Positions 1 to 7,767 of a DNA stretch of 11,074 nucleotides are shown here, piece by piece (the stretch's first letter is position 1; each line of letters begins with the position of its first letter). The notes beneath the pieces are model-generated. The model ran no database searches. It was not told where the DNA came from and worked only from the letters and a program-made list of their open reading frames with translations. A program made the position numbers and the translations under genes. Source of the DNA: JALQUL01 sp964556425 (lineage in GTDB: Bacteria > Pseudomonadota > Gammaproteobacteria > Burkholderiales > Burkholderiaceae_C). Location of the stretch: assembly GCA_964556425.1 (NCBI GenBank), contig CAZKWC010000085.1:1-11074 (forward strand), written 5' to 3'.

Positions 1-11
1 CTTTTGATGTT

Positions 12-2915
12 ATGAACCAGCCAATAAGCCTAGAAGCAAAAAAACTCCTTTTAATTGATGGTTCAAGCTATTTATACCGAGCTTTTTTTGCCATGCCTGA
101 CATGCGGGTTGATAGTAAAAACCCCGATAGCCCAGCAACGGGTGCAATTAGGGGCATGGTCAATATGATGCAAAGTTTGCGTAAAGAATACCCCTATCAT
201 TATTGCGCCTGTATTTTTGATGCCAAAGGGCCCACCTTTAGAGACGAATGGTATCCCGCCTACAAAGCCAATCGCTCACCCATGCCCGATGATTTACGTA
301 GCCAAATTGAGCCTGTACATGAAGTAGTGGCTTTATTAGGTTTTCCAGTGTTAGCGGTGACTGGCGTAGAGGCAGATGATGTAATTGGTACCTTGGCTCA
401 AGAAGCCGCAAGGCAAGGCATAGAAGTCATTATTAGCAGTGGCGACAAAGATTTATCGCAGTTGGTAGATGCTCACATCACCATTATTGACACCATGAAT
501 GGAAAGCGTCGCGATATTGAAGGGGTTACCCAAGAGTTTGGAGTGCCACCGCATTTAATGCTCGACTATCAGACCTTGGTCGGTGATGCAGTAGATAACG
601 TACCAGGAGTGCCTAAAGTGGGTCCTAAAACGGCGGTTAAATGGCTTACTGAATATGGCAGCCTAGATGCAGTAGTTGCTAATAATGCCAATATCAAAGG
701 CGTGGTCGGCGAGAACCTCCGTAATAGCCTTGAGTGGTTACCACAAGCTAAGCGCTTACTTCAAATTAAAACCGACTGTATCCTCGATCAAGAAATTAAA
801 GGTTATCCCAGTTTAGAAGCTATCACTTTTAAAGAGCCAGAAAATAGCAAGCTGATTACTTTTTACGAACGTTTTGGTTTTAAAGGCTTGTTAAAAAATC
901 TGCAAACCCAAGCCCAAAAAAATAGCCCTGCTAGTGCCGATGTTGCTCCAGATTTATTCACTCAAGGGGTGGGCACTTCTGAGTTTGCGCAAAATTCAGG
1001 CGCTAATCCACCAAGTATCACTACTGATGCTGCCAGCAACACCGCATTGCACAGTGGTGTTGGTCAACAAGACGATTTATTTGCTAACACTAACACTAGC
1101 ACTAGCGCTTTAGCCAATCACCATAATTATCAAACGGTGCAAACCGCAGAACAATTGGCCTTGTTATTAGAGCAAATGCAAAAAGCGCCGCTTATTGCCA
1201 TAGATACCGAAACCACCTCTTTAGTGCCGCTGAGCGCTCGTATAGTTGGCATTAGTGTGTGTATGCAAGTAGGCGAGGCTTTTTATATTCCATTAGCGCA
1301 TGTCAGCACGGAAACTCAATTGCCTTTGCAAGAAGTACTCCTTCAATTGAAGCCTTTGCTAGAAAACCCAGCAATTAAAAAGCTTGGCCAAAACATTAAG
1401 TATGATCAACATGTTTTTGCCAATCACGGCATTCATATTCAAGGTTATTTACACGATACTATGCTGCAAAGTTATGTACTTGAAGTACACAAACCCCATG
1501 GCTTAGAAAGCTTGGCTTTAAGGCATTGCGGACTTAAAGGTTTAAGTTACGAAGACCTTTGTGGTAAAGGGGTTCATCAAATTGGTTTTGATCAAGTTGA
1601 AATAGAAAAAGCAAGTCATTACTCTTGTGAAGATGCCGACTTTACTTTGCAAGTTCATTTTACTTTGTGGCCTCATCTAGAAAAAAATCCCGCACTGTTA
1701 TCGGTTTACCAGCTTGAAATAGCCAGTAGCCAAGCACTATTTAAAATCGAACGTAATGGCGTGTTAATTGATGGGCCTTTGTTAGCACAGCAAAGTGGCG
1801 AACTCGGTAAACGTATTCATGAGTTAGAACTACAAGCCTATGAAATTGCGGGGCAAACATTTAACCTCGCTAGCCCTAAACAAATTGGCGAAATATTTTT
1901 TGAAAAACTCGGTTTACCGGTGGTTAAAAAAACCGCCACAGGTGCACCTAGTACCGATGAAGAAGTATTAGAAAAATTAGCCGAAGATTTTCCTTTGCCT
2001 GCCAAGATTTTAGAATACCGTTCATTGGCAAAGTTAAAAGGTACTTACACCGATAAACTGGCGCAATTGGCCGATCCCCACACCAAGCGAGTGCATACCA
2101 ACTATGCACAATCGGTGGCTGTTACGGGGCGTCTTTCTAGCTTAGATCCTAATTTGCAAAATATTCCAATTCGTACTCCAGAGGGCAGAAGAGTGCGTGA
2201 GGCATTTGTAGCCGCACCTGGTTGTGTGATTGCCAGTGCTGATTACAGTCAAATTGAACTTCGCATCATGGCTCATTTAAGTGACGATGCAGCTTTGTTA
2301 AATGCTTTTAAAGAAGGTATTGATGTACATCGAGCCACTGCCGCAGAGGTGTTTGGCGTGGCAGTCAATGATGTGAGTAGCGAGCAAAGAAGATTTGCGA
2401 AAGTGATTAATTTTGGTTTAATTTACGGTATGAGCGCTTATGGTTTAGCACGTAATTTAAATATTGATAACACCAGTGCTAAAAATTATATTCAACGTTA
2501 TTTTGAGCGTTACCCAGGCGTGAAGCATTACATGGATTCCACACGTGCTTTAGCTAAGCAACAAGGTTATGTTGAAACTGTAATGGGTAGGCGTTTATAT
2601 TTACCCGAAATTAACTCCCCTAATGGCCCGCGTCGTGCTGGCGCAGAAAGAGCTGCGATTAATGCACCTATGCAAGGCACAGCTGCTGATTTAATTAAGC
2701 TCAGTATGGTGGCAGTACAAAAAAGGCTAGAAGCAGAAAACAAAAACACCAAAATGATTATGCAAGTACATGATGAATTGGTGTTTGAAGTGCCGCATGA
2801 CGAGCTAGCTTGGGTCACACAAGAAATTCCCGCCATTATGGCCAATGTGGCCCAATTAAAAGTGCCTCTGCTTGCCGAATTAGGTCAAGGTCCTAATTGG
2901 GAGCAAGCCCATTAA
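12..2915 (+). CDS. polA: DNA polymerase I
   Basis: DNA polymerase I fills gaps and removes RNA primers during repair and Okazaki-fragment maturation. All three domains are visible in the 967 residues. The 5' nuclease (about 10-300) has its acidic set at D16, D70, E120, D122, D123, D145, D147, D192 and D195, in the E. coli order. The 3'-5' exonuclease (about 380-580) is intact: D398-T-E400, D465 in GQNIKYD, and Y537 and D541 in YSCEDAD, so proofreading should be active. The polymerase domain has motif A DYSQIELR (744-751), motif B with K797 and F801, and motif C HDE (920-922). Length exceeds E. coli (928 aa), largely because of an S/T/N/A-rich linker at about 303-375. The start fits the family, but no Shine-Dalgarno is visible in the 11 bases upstream. 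An ATGA at 12-15 would let an upstream frame end on TGA 13-15. The gene ends 3 bp from the convergent aminotransferase gene. Identification is certain from the motifs. Confidence 0.98.
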   Translation: MNQPISLEAKKLLLIDGSSYLYRAFFAMPDMRVDSKNPDSPATGAIRGMVNMMQSLRKEYPYHYCACIFDAKGPTFRDEWYPAYKANRSPMPDDLRSQIEPVHEVVALLGFPVLAVTGVEADDVIGTLAQEAARQGIEVIISSGDKDLSQLVDAHITIIDTMNGKRRDIEGVTQEFGVPPHLMLDYQTLVGDAVDNVPGVPKVGPKTAVKWLTEYGSLDAVVANNANIKGVVGENLRNSLEWLPQAKRLLQIKTDCILDQEIKGYPSLEAITFKEPENSKLITFYERFGFKGLLKNLQTQAQKNSPASADVAPDLFTQGVGTSEFAQNSGANPPSITTDAASNTALHSGVGQQDDLFANTNTSTSALANHHNYQTVQTAEQLALLLEQMQKAPLIAIDTETTSLVPLSARIVGISVCMQVGEAFYIPLAHVSTETQLPLQEVLLQLKPLLENPAIKKLGQNIKYDQHVFANHGIHIQGYLHDTMLQSYVLEVHKPHGLESLALRHCGLKGLSYEDLCGKGVHQIGFDQVEIEKASHYSCEDADFTLQVHFTLWPHLEKNPALLSVYQLEIASSQALFKIERNGVLIDGPLLAQQSGELGKRIHELELQAYEIAGQTFNLASPKQIGEIFFEKLGLPVVKKTATGAPSTDEEVLEKLAEDFPLPAKILEYRSLAKLKGTYTDKLAQLADPHTKRVHTNYAQSVAVTGRLSSLDPNLQNIPIRTPEGRRVREAFVAAPGCVIASADYSQIELRIMAHLSDDAALLNAFKEGIDVHRATAAEVFGVAVNDVSSEQRRFAKVINFGLIYGMSAYGLARNLNIDNTSAKNYIQRYFERYPGVKHYMDSTRALAKQQGYVETVMGRRLYLPEINSPNGPRRAGAERAAINAPMQGTAADLIKLSMVAVQKRLEAENKNTKMIMQVHDELVFEVPHDELAWVTQEIPAIMANVAQLKVPLLAELGQGPNWEQAH
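2870..2908. terminator. Interrupted stem-loop at the convergent polA/ybdL junction
   Basis: The last codons of polA contain two nested inverted repeats: GCTTGC (2870-2875) pairs with GCAAGC (2903-2908), and AATTAGG (2878-2884) pairs with CCTAATT (2892-2898) around a 7-base loop. Together they give 13 base pairs with a small interior loop (CG against GGGA). On the plus strand a T-rich run follows only after about 9 bases; on the minus strand a TTTT lies about 9 bases past the stem. It is therefore not a textbook intrinsic terminator, but it is the only strong dyad seen where two transcripts collide. A bidirectional pausing or terminating role is inference. Confidence 0.4.
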
Positions 2916-2918
2916 GGT

Positions 2919-4061
2919 TTAAATTTTGCTAAGTCTGATCAAGGCTTCATCTAAAGTGCTGTCTTGTTTGGCAAAACAAAAACGCACAATGCCTTGTTCA
3001 AATCCATTGCCGTAAAAAGCCGATAAAGGAATGGCGGCCACACCAATTTCAGTGGTCAGCCATTGACAAAACTCGGCCTCTGGTAATTGGCTTACGGCAG
3101 AAATATCCACACACTGAAAATAAGTACCTGCGGTGTGCAAAGGCTTTAAGCGAGTTTTTTGTAAACCAGCTAAAAACCGATCTCTTTTAGCTTGGTAAAA
3201 GGCTGGCAAATTCAAATAAGGTGCTGCATTTTGCATATAGGAGGCTATTGCATATTGCATTGGTGTGTTCACCGTAAACACATTGAACTGATGCACTTTC
3301 CTGAACTCTGCACTCAGTACCGCAGGTGCAGCAACAAAGCCAATTTTCCAGCCCGTTACATGATAAGTTTTACCAAAAGAAGAAATTAAAAATGACCGGT
3401 CAGCTAGGTTTTTAAAACGTGCCACACTTTGATGATGGCCACCATCAAACACCATGTGCTCATATACCTCGTCGCTTAACACTAAAATATCGGTGTTGGC
3501 TAACAAGTCATCTAGTTGTTGCATGTCTTGGTCAGACCAAACCGTTGCACTAGGGTTGTGCGGCGTATTAATGATGATGAGTCGGGTCTTGTTTGAAATA
3601 GCAGCTGCAATTTTTTCGAAATTAGGTTGGAATGTTCCAGGGTCTAGGGGGACGCGAACCACTGTGGCACCGGCTAATTCAATGTTGGGTGCATAGCTGT
3701 CATAACAAGGCTCTAATACAATTACTTCATCCCCCGCTTTTACTACCGACAAAATGGCCGTTAATATGCCTTGAGTAGCGCCTGCCGTAATGGTAATTTC
3801 TGTGTTGCTGTCATAGAGTCGGCCATAAAGCGCTAGCAACTTATCGGAAACTGCTTGGCGCAAAGGGGCAATGCCCGTCATGGGTGGATATTGATTATGC
3901 CCAGCTTGCATCGCTTTTGTGACTTCGTCTAACAACAGAGGGTCGCAATGAAAATCTGGAAACCCTTGTCCTAAATTAACCGCTTGGTGCTCATTGGCCA
4001 ATGCCGACATCACGGTAAAAATAGTAGTGCCAATCTTGGGAAATTTAGTTTGAATATTCAT
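2919..4061 (-). CDS. ybdL: PLP-dependent aminotransferase, methionine/aromatic type (YbdL-like)
   Basis: This is a 380-residue class I/II aminotransferase closely resembling E. coli YbdL (386 aa), which transfers amino groups preferentially from methionine, with histidine and aromatic residues as lesser donors, to 2-oxo acids. Visible landmarks are GQGFPDF (31-37), NTPHNPSA (165-172) with the cofactor-contacting N169, SDEVY (196-200) with D197 for the pyridine nitrogen and Y200, the Schiff-base lysine K231 in SSFGKTYH, and R360 near the C-terminus for the substrate carboxylate. There is no signal peptide, so it is cytoplasmic. It is the last gene of the minus-strand cluster, 11 bp after cysB; an AAGG overlapping the cysB stop serves as ribosome binding site. 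Related enzymes include kynurenine/glutamine transaminase K and the MtnE-type enzymes of methionine salvage, so the exact substrate is uncertain. Its place behind cbiX and cysB favours a sulfur amino acid role, which is inference. Confidence 0.9.
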   Translation of the reverse strand: MNIQTKFPKIGTTIFTVMSALANEHQAVNLGQGFPDFHCDPLLLDEVTKAMQAGHNQYPPMTGIAPLRQAVSDKLLALYGRLYDSNTEITITAGATQGILTAILSVVKAGDEVIVLEPCYDSYAPNIELAGATVVRVPLDPGTFQPNFEKIAAAISNKTRLIIINTPHNPSATVWSDQDMQQLDDLLANTDILVLSDEVYEHMVFDGGHHQSVARFKNLADRSFLISSFGKTYHVTGWKIGFVAAPAVLSAEFRKVHQFNVFTVNTPMQYAIASYMQNAAPYLNLPAFYQAKRDRFLAGLQKTRLKPLHTAGTYFQCVDISAVSQLPEAEFCQWLTTEIGVAAIPLSAFYGNGFEQGIVRFCFAKQDSTLDEALIRLSKI

Positions 4062-4072
4062 GGATAAATGCC

Positions 4073-5026
4073 TTAAAGTTCAAATTCATCTTTGTCGCCA
4101 TGCATGGCCAAAGTGATTAATTCTTTGCTTAACCGAGGGCTAATAAGTTCGGCAAACTTATATACAAAATTGGGTAAATAAGCGCCACGTTTAAATGCGA
4201 TACGAGTAACGTTTTGGCCAAAAATATGACCTAATGGAATCACGGTTAAACCTTCACTACCACCGCCAGGAAAAACTTCTTGCACCGCCATTTCAGCCAC
4301 AATACCAATGCCTAAACCAGTTTTAACATAGGTTTTAATCACATCAGAATCAATTGCTTCTAGGGCAATTCTGGGATTGAGTTTTTTACTGGCAAAGGCT
4401 TGGTCGATACGACTTCGACCCGTGTAAGAAGGGTGATAAGTAATTAAAGGCTCAAGCGCTAAGTCTTCAATGCTTATGTTTGTTTTTTGAGCCAAATGAT
4501 GATGGCTTGGCAAGACCAACACATGTTGCCATTGATAACAGGGTAGAGTGACTAACTCAGGGTAACTAGAAAGCGATTCGGTGGCAATTCCAATGTCGGC
4601 ACTGTCATCGAGCAGCATTTTAGCTACTTCGTGCGGCGAGCCTTGATGCAGGGTAATATTGACTCCTGCAAAATTCTCACGCAACTTGGTAATCGGGTTG
4701 GGCAACACATAACGCGCTTGTGTGTGAGTCGTGGCAATTGACAAGCGTCCTGTGCCTTCGGTGCTGTACTGCTGACCAATTTTCTTTAAATTGGCGGTTT
4801 CTCGCATAATCATTTCAATGCTTTTAATCACCAAATAACCAGGCTCTGTGATGCGGCGAATTCGTTTACCGTGACGGGCAAAAATTTGAATACCTAATTC
4901 TTCTTCAAGTTCGATAATGGCTTTAGAAATACCCGGCTGCGAGGTATGCAGGGCCTTGGCTGCCTCGGTGAGGTTAAGTTGCTGCTTTACCGTTTCTAGA
5001 ACAAAGCGAAATTGGTGCAAATTCAT
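4073..5026 (-). CDS. cysB: CysB-family LysR-type transcriptional regulator
   Basis: This is a 317-residue LysR-type regulator of the CysB branch, which activates sulfate uptake and reduction genes when sulfur is short and responds to N-acetylserine/O-acetylserine and sulfide or sulfate. The winged helix-turn-helix is at about 1-60, including the typical TSQPGISK (28-35) and ELGIQIF (43-49). The effector domain starts with the CysB hallmark ATTHTQARY (98-106). The residues lining the sulfate/effector pocket of enterobacterial CysB (T100, T102, Q103, T149, T202) all occur at the same numbers here, so the effector class is probably conserved. Cbl, a CysB paralogue, is an alternative. The ATG lies 1 bp after the cbiX stop (TAACATG) with no clear Shine-Dalgarno, suggesting translational coupling to cbiX. 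ybdL follows after 11 bp. Confidence 0.9.
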   Translation of the reverse strand: MNLHQFRFVLETVKQQLNLTEAAKALHTSQPGISKAIIELEEELGIQIFARHGKRIRRITEPGYLVIKSIEMIMRETANLKKIGQQYSTEGTGRLSIATTHTQARYVLPNPITKLRENFAGVNITLHQGSPHEVAKMLLDDSADIGIATESLSSYPELVTLPCYQWQHVLVLPSHHHLAQKTNISIEDLALEPLITYHPSYTGRSRIDQAFASKKLNPRIALEAIDSDVIKTYVKTGLGIGIVAEMAVQEVFPGGGSEGLTVIPLGHIFGQNVTRIAFKRGAYLPNFVYKFAELISPRLSKELITLAMHGDKDEFEL

Positions 5027-5027
5027 G

Positions 5028-5414
5028 TTAACTATGAATAGGTGTATGAGAGCGACTGATTAATTGAGCCACCCACATTGAAAATTCTGGATGCTCTCCC
5101 ACCGCAGGTAATAACTCTATGGTCATGAGAGGATGCTGCTTTCTAAGGTCATCGACCAATAAGGGCAAGTCTTCGCGTACATGTTTACCCACTCCAAAAA
5201 ACATAGGTGTAATACGAAGATGGGTAACCCCTAAGCTAGCTAAATTTTGAGTTGCTAGTTCAAGACTAAGGGGATTCATTTCTAAAAAGGCCAAACTCAC
5301 CTGCCAATTGGGGTTGAGTTTTTTAAAGTCTTCTGCCACTTGCTGCATAGGCACATACCATAAAGGGTCGCGTGAGCCGTGGCCAAAAATAATTGCACCG
5401 TATAAATTTTCCAT
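5028..5414 (-). CDS. cbiX: Small sirohydrochlorin chelatase (CbiX/SirB type)
   Basis: This 128-residue cytoplasmic protein is a single-domain chelatase of the small CbiX/SirB family, which inserts ferrous iron (siroheme) or cobalt (cobalamin precursor) into sirohydrochlorin. The metal/tetrapyrrole residues appear as H12 in GHGSRDP, E45 in FLEMNPLSL and H78 in GVGKHVREDLP, matching H10/E43/H76 of SirB with an offset of two. The length is about half that of the two-domain CbiX/CbiK enzymes and normal for the short form. An AAGG seven bases before the ATG is the ribosome binding site. The gene follows lptG by 18 bp and precedes cysB by 1 bp. The CysB neighbour argues for iron insertion to supply siroheme to sulfite reductase rather than cobalt insertion; that substrate choice is inference. 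No cobalamin genes are in the window. Confidence 0.88.
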   Translation of the reverse strand: MENLYGAIIFGHGSRDPLWYVPMQQVAEDFKKLNPNWQVSLAFLEMNPLSLELATQNLASLGVTHLRITPMFFGVGKHVREDLPLLVDDLRKQHPLMTIELLPAVGEHPEFSMWVAQLISRSHTPIHS

Positions 5415-5432
5415 GTCTAGCCTTAATAATAT

Positions 5433-6554
5433 TTATCTTCTAAGCGCTTGCCAACTAAAAGCAGCAAGAGCAACAATGCTATAAAACAAACTAGGCATAG
5501 CGGCAGTAAGTAGTGGCGACCATTGGTTCACATTACCAAAATAACTGACCAGGGTATTGAGCACAAAAAAACTAATACCAATTAAAATACCAATAAAAAC
5601 ATAGGTGCTAATTGATTTAGTTCTAAAGTGCAAATAGGCAAAAGGTAAAGCCAAAATTAACATCACTACACAACCAATAGGGTAAAAAATCTTACGCCAA
5701 AACTCAATTTCGTAAAGCTGCGCCGACTGGGCGTTTTTATCTAAGTGGCGCATATATTGGTATAAATCAATAGTACTCATTTTTTCTGGTTTTAATAAAG
5801 CAACCCCCACCATACTGCTGGTAATATTGGTTTTGAATTCTAGTGTTTCATGAATTTGATGCTCAATAATTGGTGCACCTTGATTGCCGTTGGTGATGGT
5901 ATCAAAGGTTTTTTTATTGGCCTTCTTTAACAACCATGCATTGTCCATGAAACCTGCTTGCTCTGCATCGGTAATGGATTTAATTGTACCGTCCACATTA
6001 AATTCAAAAATAAGTACTGATTCAATACCGCCATCGGGTCTAAACGTACCAATATTAATGGCGTAATTTTGAGTCTCATTTTTTTCTTTTAACCAAGCAC
6101 CTGTTTGGCCAGAAGTAATTTTCCCTAGGTATTTTGCCTTAATGAGTTGACTAGTTCGGCTACTTACAGGTGTGATGTAATCACCTAGAATAAATGTAAG
6201 GGCCATAAAAATAGCACCAATACCAATAATCAGTTGAAGTGCTTGTAGAGGACTTAATCCAACGGTGCGCAAAATAGTAAACTCAGAACTTTTAGCCAGT
6301 CTTGCCATAACCCATGTGGCTCCAATTAGCACCACTACTGGCAATAATTCGTATAAATGACCAGGTATAAGTAATACAACATAAGCAATTGCTTGCAGTA
6401 AACCATAGGTACCAGTGCCAAACGGACTAGACTTTCCAATTTTAGATAGCTCATCTACAAAGTCAAAGAATAAGAAAAGGGCAATAAAACCCATAGCGAT
6501 TAAGCCAACTGTTTTAGCGATTTCTTTGTAAATTAAGTTACGAATAATTTTCAT
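5433..6554 (-). CDS. lptG: LPS export ABC transporter permease LptG
   Basis: LptG is one of the two inner-membrane subunits of the LptB2FG exporter, which extracts lipopolysaccharide from the inner membrane and feeds it to the LptC-LptA bridge. The 373-residue protein has the YjgP/YjgQ layout: three N-terminal membrane segments (about 15-33, 52-85, 101-125), a periplasmic beta-jellyroll domain (about 130-285), then three C-terminal segments (about 289-307, 314-334, 347-366). The stretch after TM2 (MARLAKSSEFTILRTVGLS, 83-101) is the cytoplasmic coupling region contacting the LptB ATPase. The sequence EFWRKIFYPIG (284-294) entering TM4 is typical of LptG. The start overlaps the lptF stop by four bases (ATGA) and is preceded by AAAGGAG, the best ribosome binding site in the cluster. 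LptF versus LptG was assigned by gene order and by sequence style. Confidence 0.95.
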   Translation of the reverse strand: MKIIRNLIYKEIAKTVGLIAMGFIALFLFFDFVDELSKIGKSSPFGTGTYGLLQAIAYVVLLIPGHLYELLPVVVLIGATWVMARLAKSSEFTILRTVGLSPLQALQLIIGIGAIFMALTFILGDYITPVSSRTSQLIKAKYLGKITSGQTGAWLKEKNETQNYAINIGTFRPDGGIESVLIFEFNVDGTIKSITDAEQAGFMDNAWLLKKANKKTFDTITNGNQGAPIIEHQIHETLEFKTNITSSMVGVALLKPEKMSTIDLYQYMRHLDKNAQSAQLYEIEFWRKIFYPIGCVVMLILALPFAYLHFRTKSISTYVFIGILIGISFFVLNTLVSYFGNVNQWSPLLTAAMPSLFYSIVALAAFSWQALRR

Positions 6555-7681
6555 AATTTTGCTCCTTTATTATTTTTATTTTTTAAAAGCACAACTAATA
6601 AGTGTAGGAGTTTTTTTAAATTAATATTTAAGTGATTAAGCATTAACCAAGCAAAACCAATCAAGAAGGTAAAGCCATGTAAACCTATCATCCAAAGATA
6701 AAAATTACTTCTGCCGTCACCAATTCTAGTTTGGCCAATATTAATAAGATTGTAGTAAATTAAAAATGCAAACAATGCCACGACATAACTTTGATTGCGG
6801 CTTGTTCTAGGGCTTGAGTTAGTTGAAAGTGCCACGCCTAAAATTATAAAATTACAAGCGGCAAACACTAAACTCAAACGCCATGCCAATTCGCCTAAGT
6901 TTTCATCTTTTGGGTCATTAATTAAGTTGTAACTGGAAATGGTTTTGGTTGGGACATCGTTTAGTGGATTAAATGTATTGGACTTAATAATATTGCCGTA
7001 TTTTTTAAATGTACTAAAGTCAATTGTGTCTTTAGTTGCATCTAGCGTAATGCGTTGACCGTCAGTTAAAACTAAAAATTGACCTGCAGTTAAAAACTCT
7101 AAATGCCCCGATTTTGCTGTCACAATCGATTCTTTACCACCACGGTTTTCATAAACAAAAATATCATTACTTTTACCTGCTGCACTAGAGTTTTTGTCAA
7201 TATAAAAGACTCTTGTTCCATCAGAGGATTCTTGAAATACACCAGGTGTTACTCGTTCAAGATCGCCACGTCTCTCATACTGATCTCGTAAATTTTGTGA
7301 TTGAGTATTCGCCCAAGGCCAAATGACTAAGGCCAAACCAAAAATGGCAATTAAAATGGGCCAAGCAAAGCCAAAAACCGGACTTATTAAACTTCTAGCT
7401 CCTTTTCCACTGGTTTGCCAAATTACCATTTCACTGTCTTTGTACATACGGGTTAATGTGTGCACCACAGCAATTAATAAGCACAAAGTTAAAATCGTGG
7501 GCATATGTCCCAAGACAAAATAAGCCATTACTAATAGAATGTCAGCGGGATTGACTTGACCTTTAGAGGCTAGCCCTAAAACTCGAATCAGCATCATGGT
7601 CATGACAATAGTGATTAATATAATCATGATGCCAGCAAAATTTTTTGCCAACTCTTTTCGAAATGTGGATTGAAACAGCAT
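6551..7681 (-). CDS. lptF: LPS export ABC transporter permease LptF
   Basis: LptF is the partner of LptG in the LptB2FG lipopolysaccharide exporter of the inner membrane. The 376-residue protein shows membrane segments at about 16-36, 47-75, 98-122, 266-286, 297-315 and 328-348, with a periplasmic jellyroll domain at about 123-265. The coupling segment RMYKDSEMVIWQTSG (78-92) has the family pattern. The short cytoplasmic tail is lysine- and asparagine-rich (KNKNNKGAKL). It is the first gene of the five-gene minus-strand cluster, so its promoter should drive cbiX, cysB and ybdL too. The start agrees with the family N-terminus (MxFxxxxRKELAxN), although no Shine-Dalgarno precedes it. lptB and lptA are not in the window, as is usual since they lie elsewhere with lptC. 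Confidence 0.95.
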   Translation of the reverse strand: MLFQSTFRKELAKNFAGIMIILITIVMTMMLIRVLGLASKGQVNPADILLVMAYFVLGHMPTILTLCLLIAVVHTLTRMYKDSEMVIWQTSGKGARSLISPVFGFAWPILIAIFGLALVIWPWANTQSQNLRDQYERRGDLERVTPGVFQESSDGTRVFYIDKNSSAAGKSNDIFVYENRGGKESIVTAKSGHLEFLTAGQFLVLTDGQRITLDATKDTIDFSTFKKYGNIIKSNTFNPLNDVPTKTISSYNLINDPKDENLGELAWRLSLVFAACNFIILGVALSTNSSPRTSRNQSYVVALFAFLIYYNLINIGQTRIGDGRSNFYLWMIGLHGFTFLIGFAWLMLNHLNINLKKLLHLLVVLLKNKNNKGAKL

Positions 7682-7767
7682 TGAGATAAATATTTAGTTT
7701 GTATTTGTGCTAATGTATAGATTCAATCTATTTTAACGGTAGTTATTAACCTTTAGACACATCTATT
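7682..7767. promoter_or_regulatory. Divergent lptF/pepA control region
   Basis: These 86 AT-rich bases must hold the promoters for both the leftward lptFG cluster and the rightward pepA-holC pair. For lptF the best pair on the minus strand is TTGAAT (7721-7726) and TACAAA (7698-7703) with a 17-base spacer, which would leave a very short leader and would fit the missing ribosome binding site. For pepA only weak plus-strand elements are seen, such as TATAGA at 7716-7721 or TATTTT at 7729-7734 with TTGTGC at 7705-7710. Each box matches consensus at four positions or fewer, so the exact assignment is tentative; the region as a whole is secure. Confidence 0.5.
7717..7731. repeat. Perfect 15-bp palindrome, possible operator
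   Basis: ATAGATT and AATCTAT are perfect inverted 7-mers around a single central C. The element sits in the middle of the lptF/pepA divergent region and overlaps the candidate -35 box of lptF and candidate -10 boxes of pepA. Size, symmetry and place suit a dimeric repressor site, but no cognate regulator can be named from this window. Confidence 0.45.

Noticed and set aside
1..15. End of an upstream gene overlapping polA by ATGA
   Set aside because: CTT TTG ATG TTA TGA would fit the last codons of an upstream gene, but five codons are too few to support a feature.
2567..2845. Minus-strand open frame of 92 codons inside polA
   Set aside because: It lies opposite the conserved polymerase domain, its product is cysteine- and serine-rich without a recognisable fold, and no ribosome binding site supports it. 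It is a shadow of polA.
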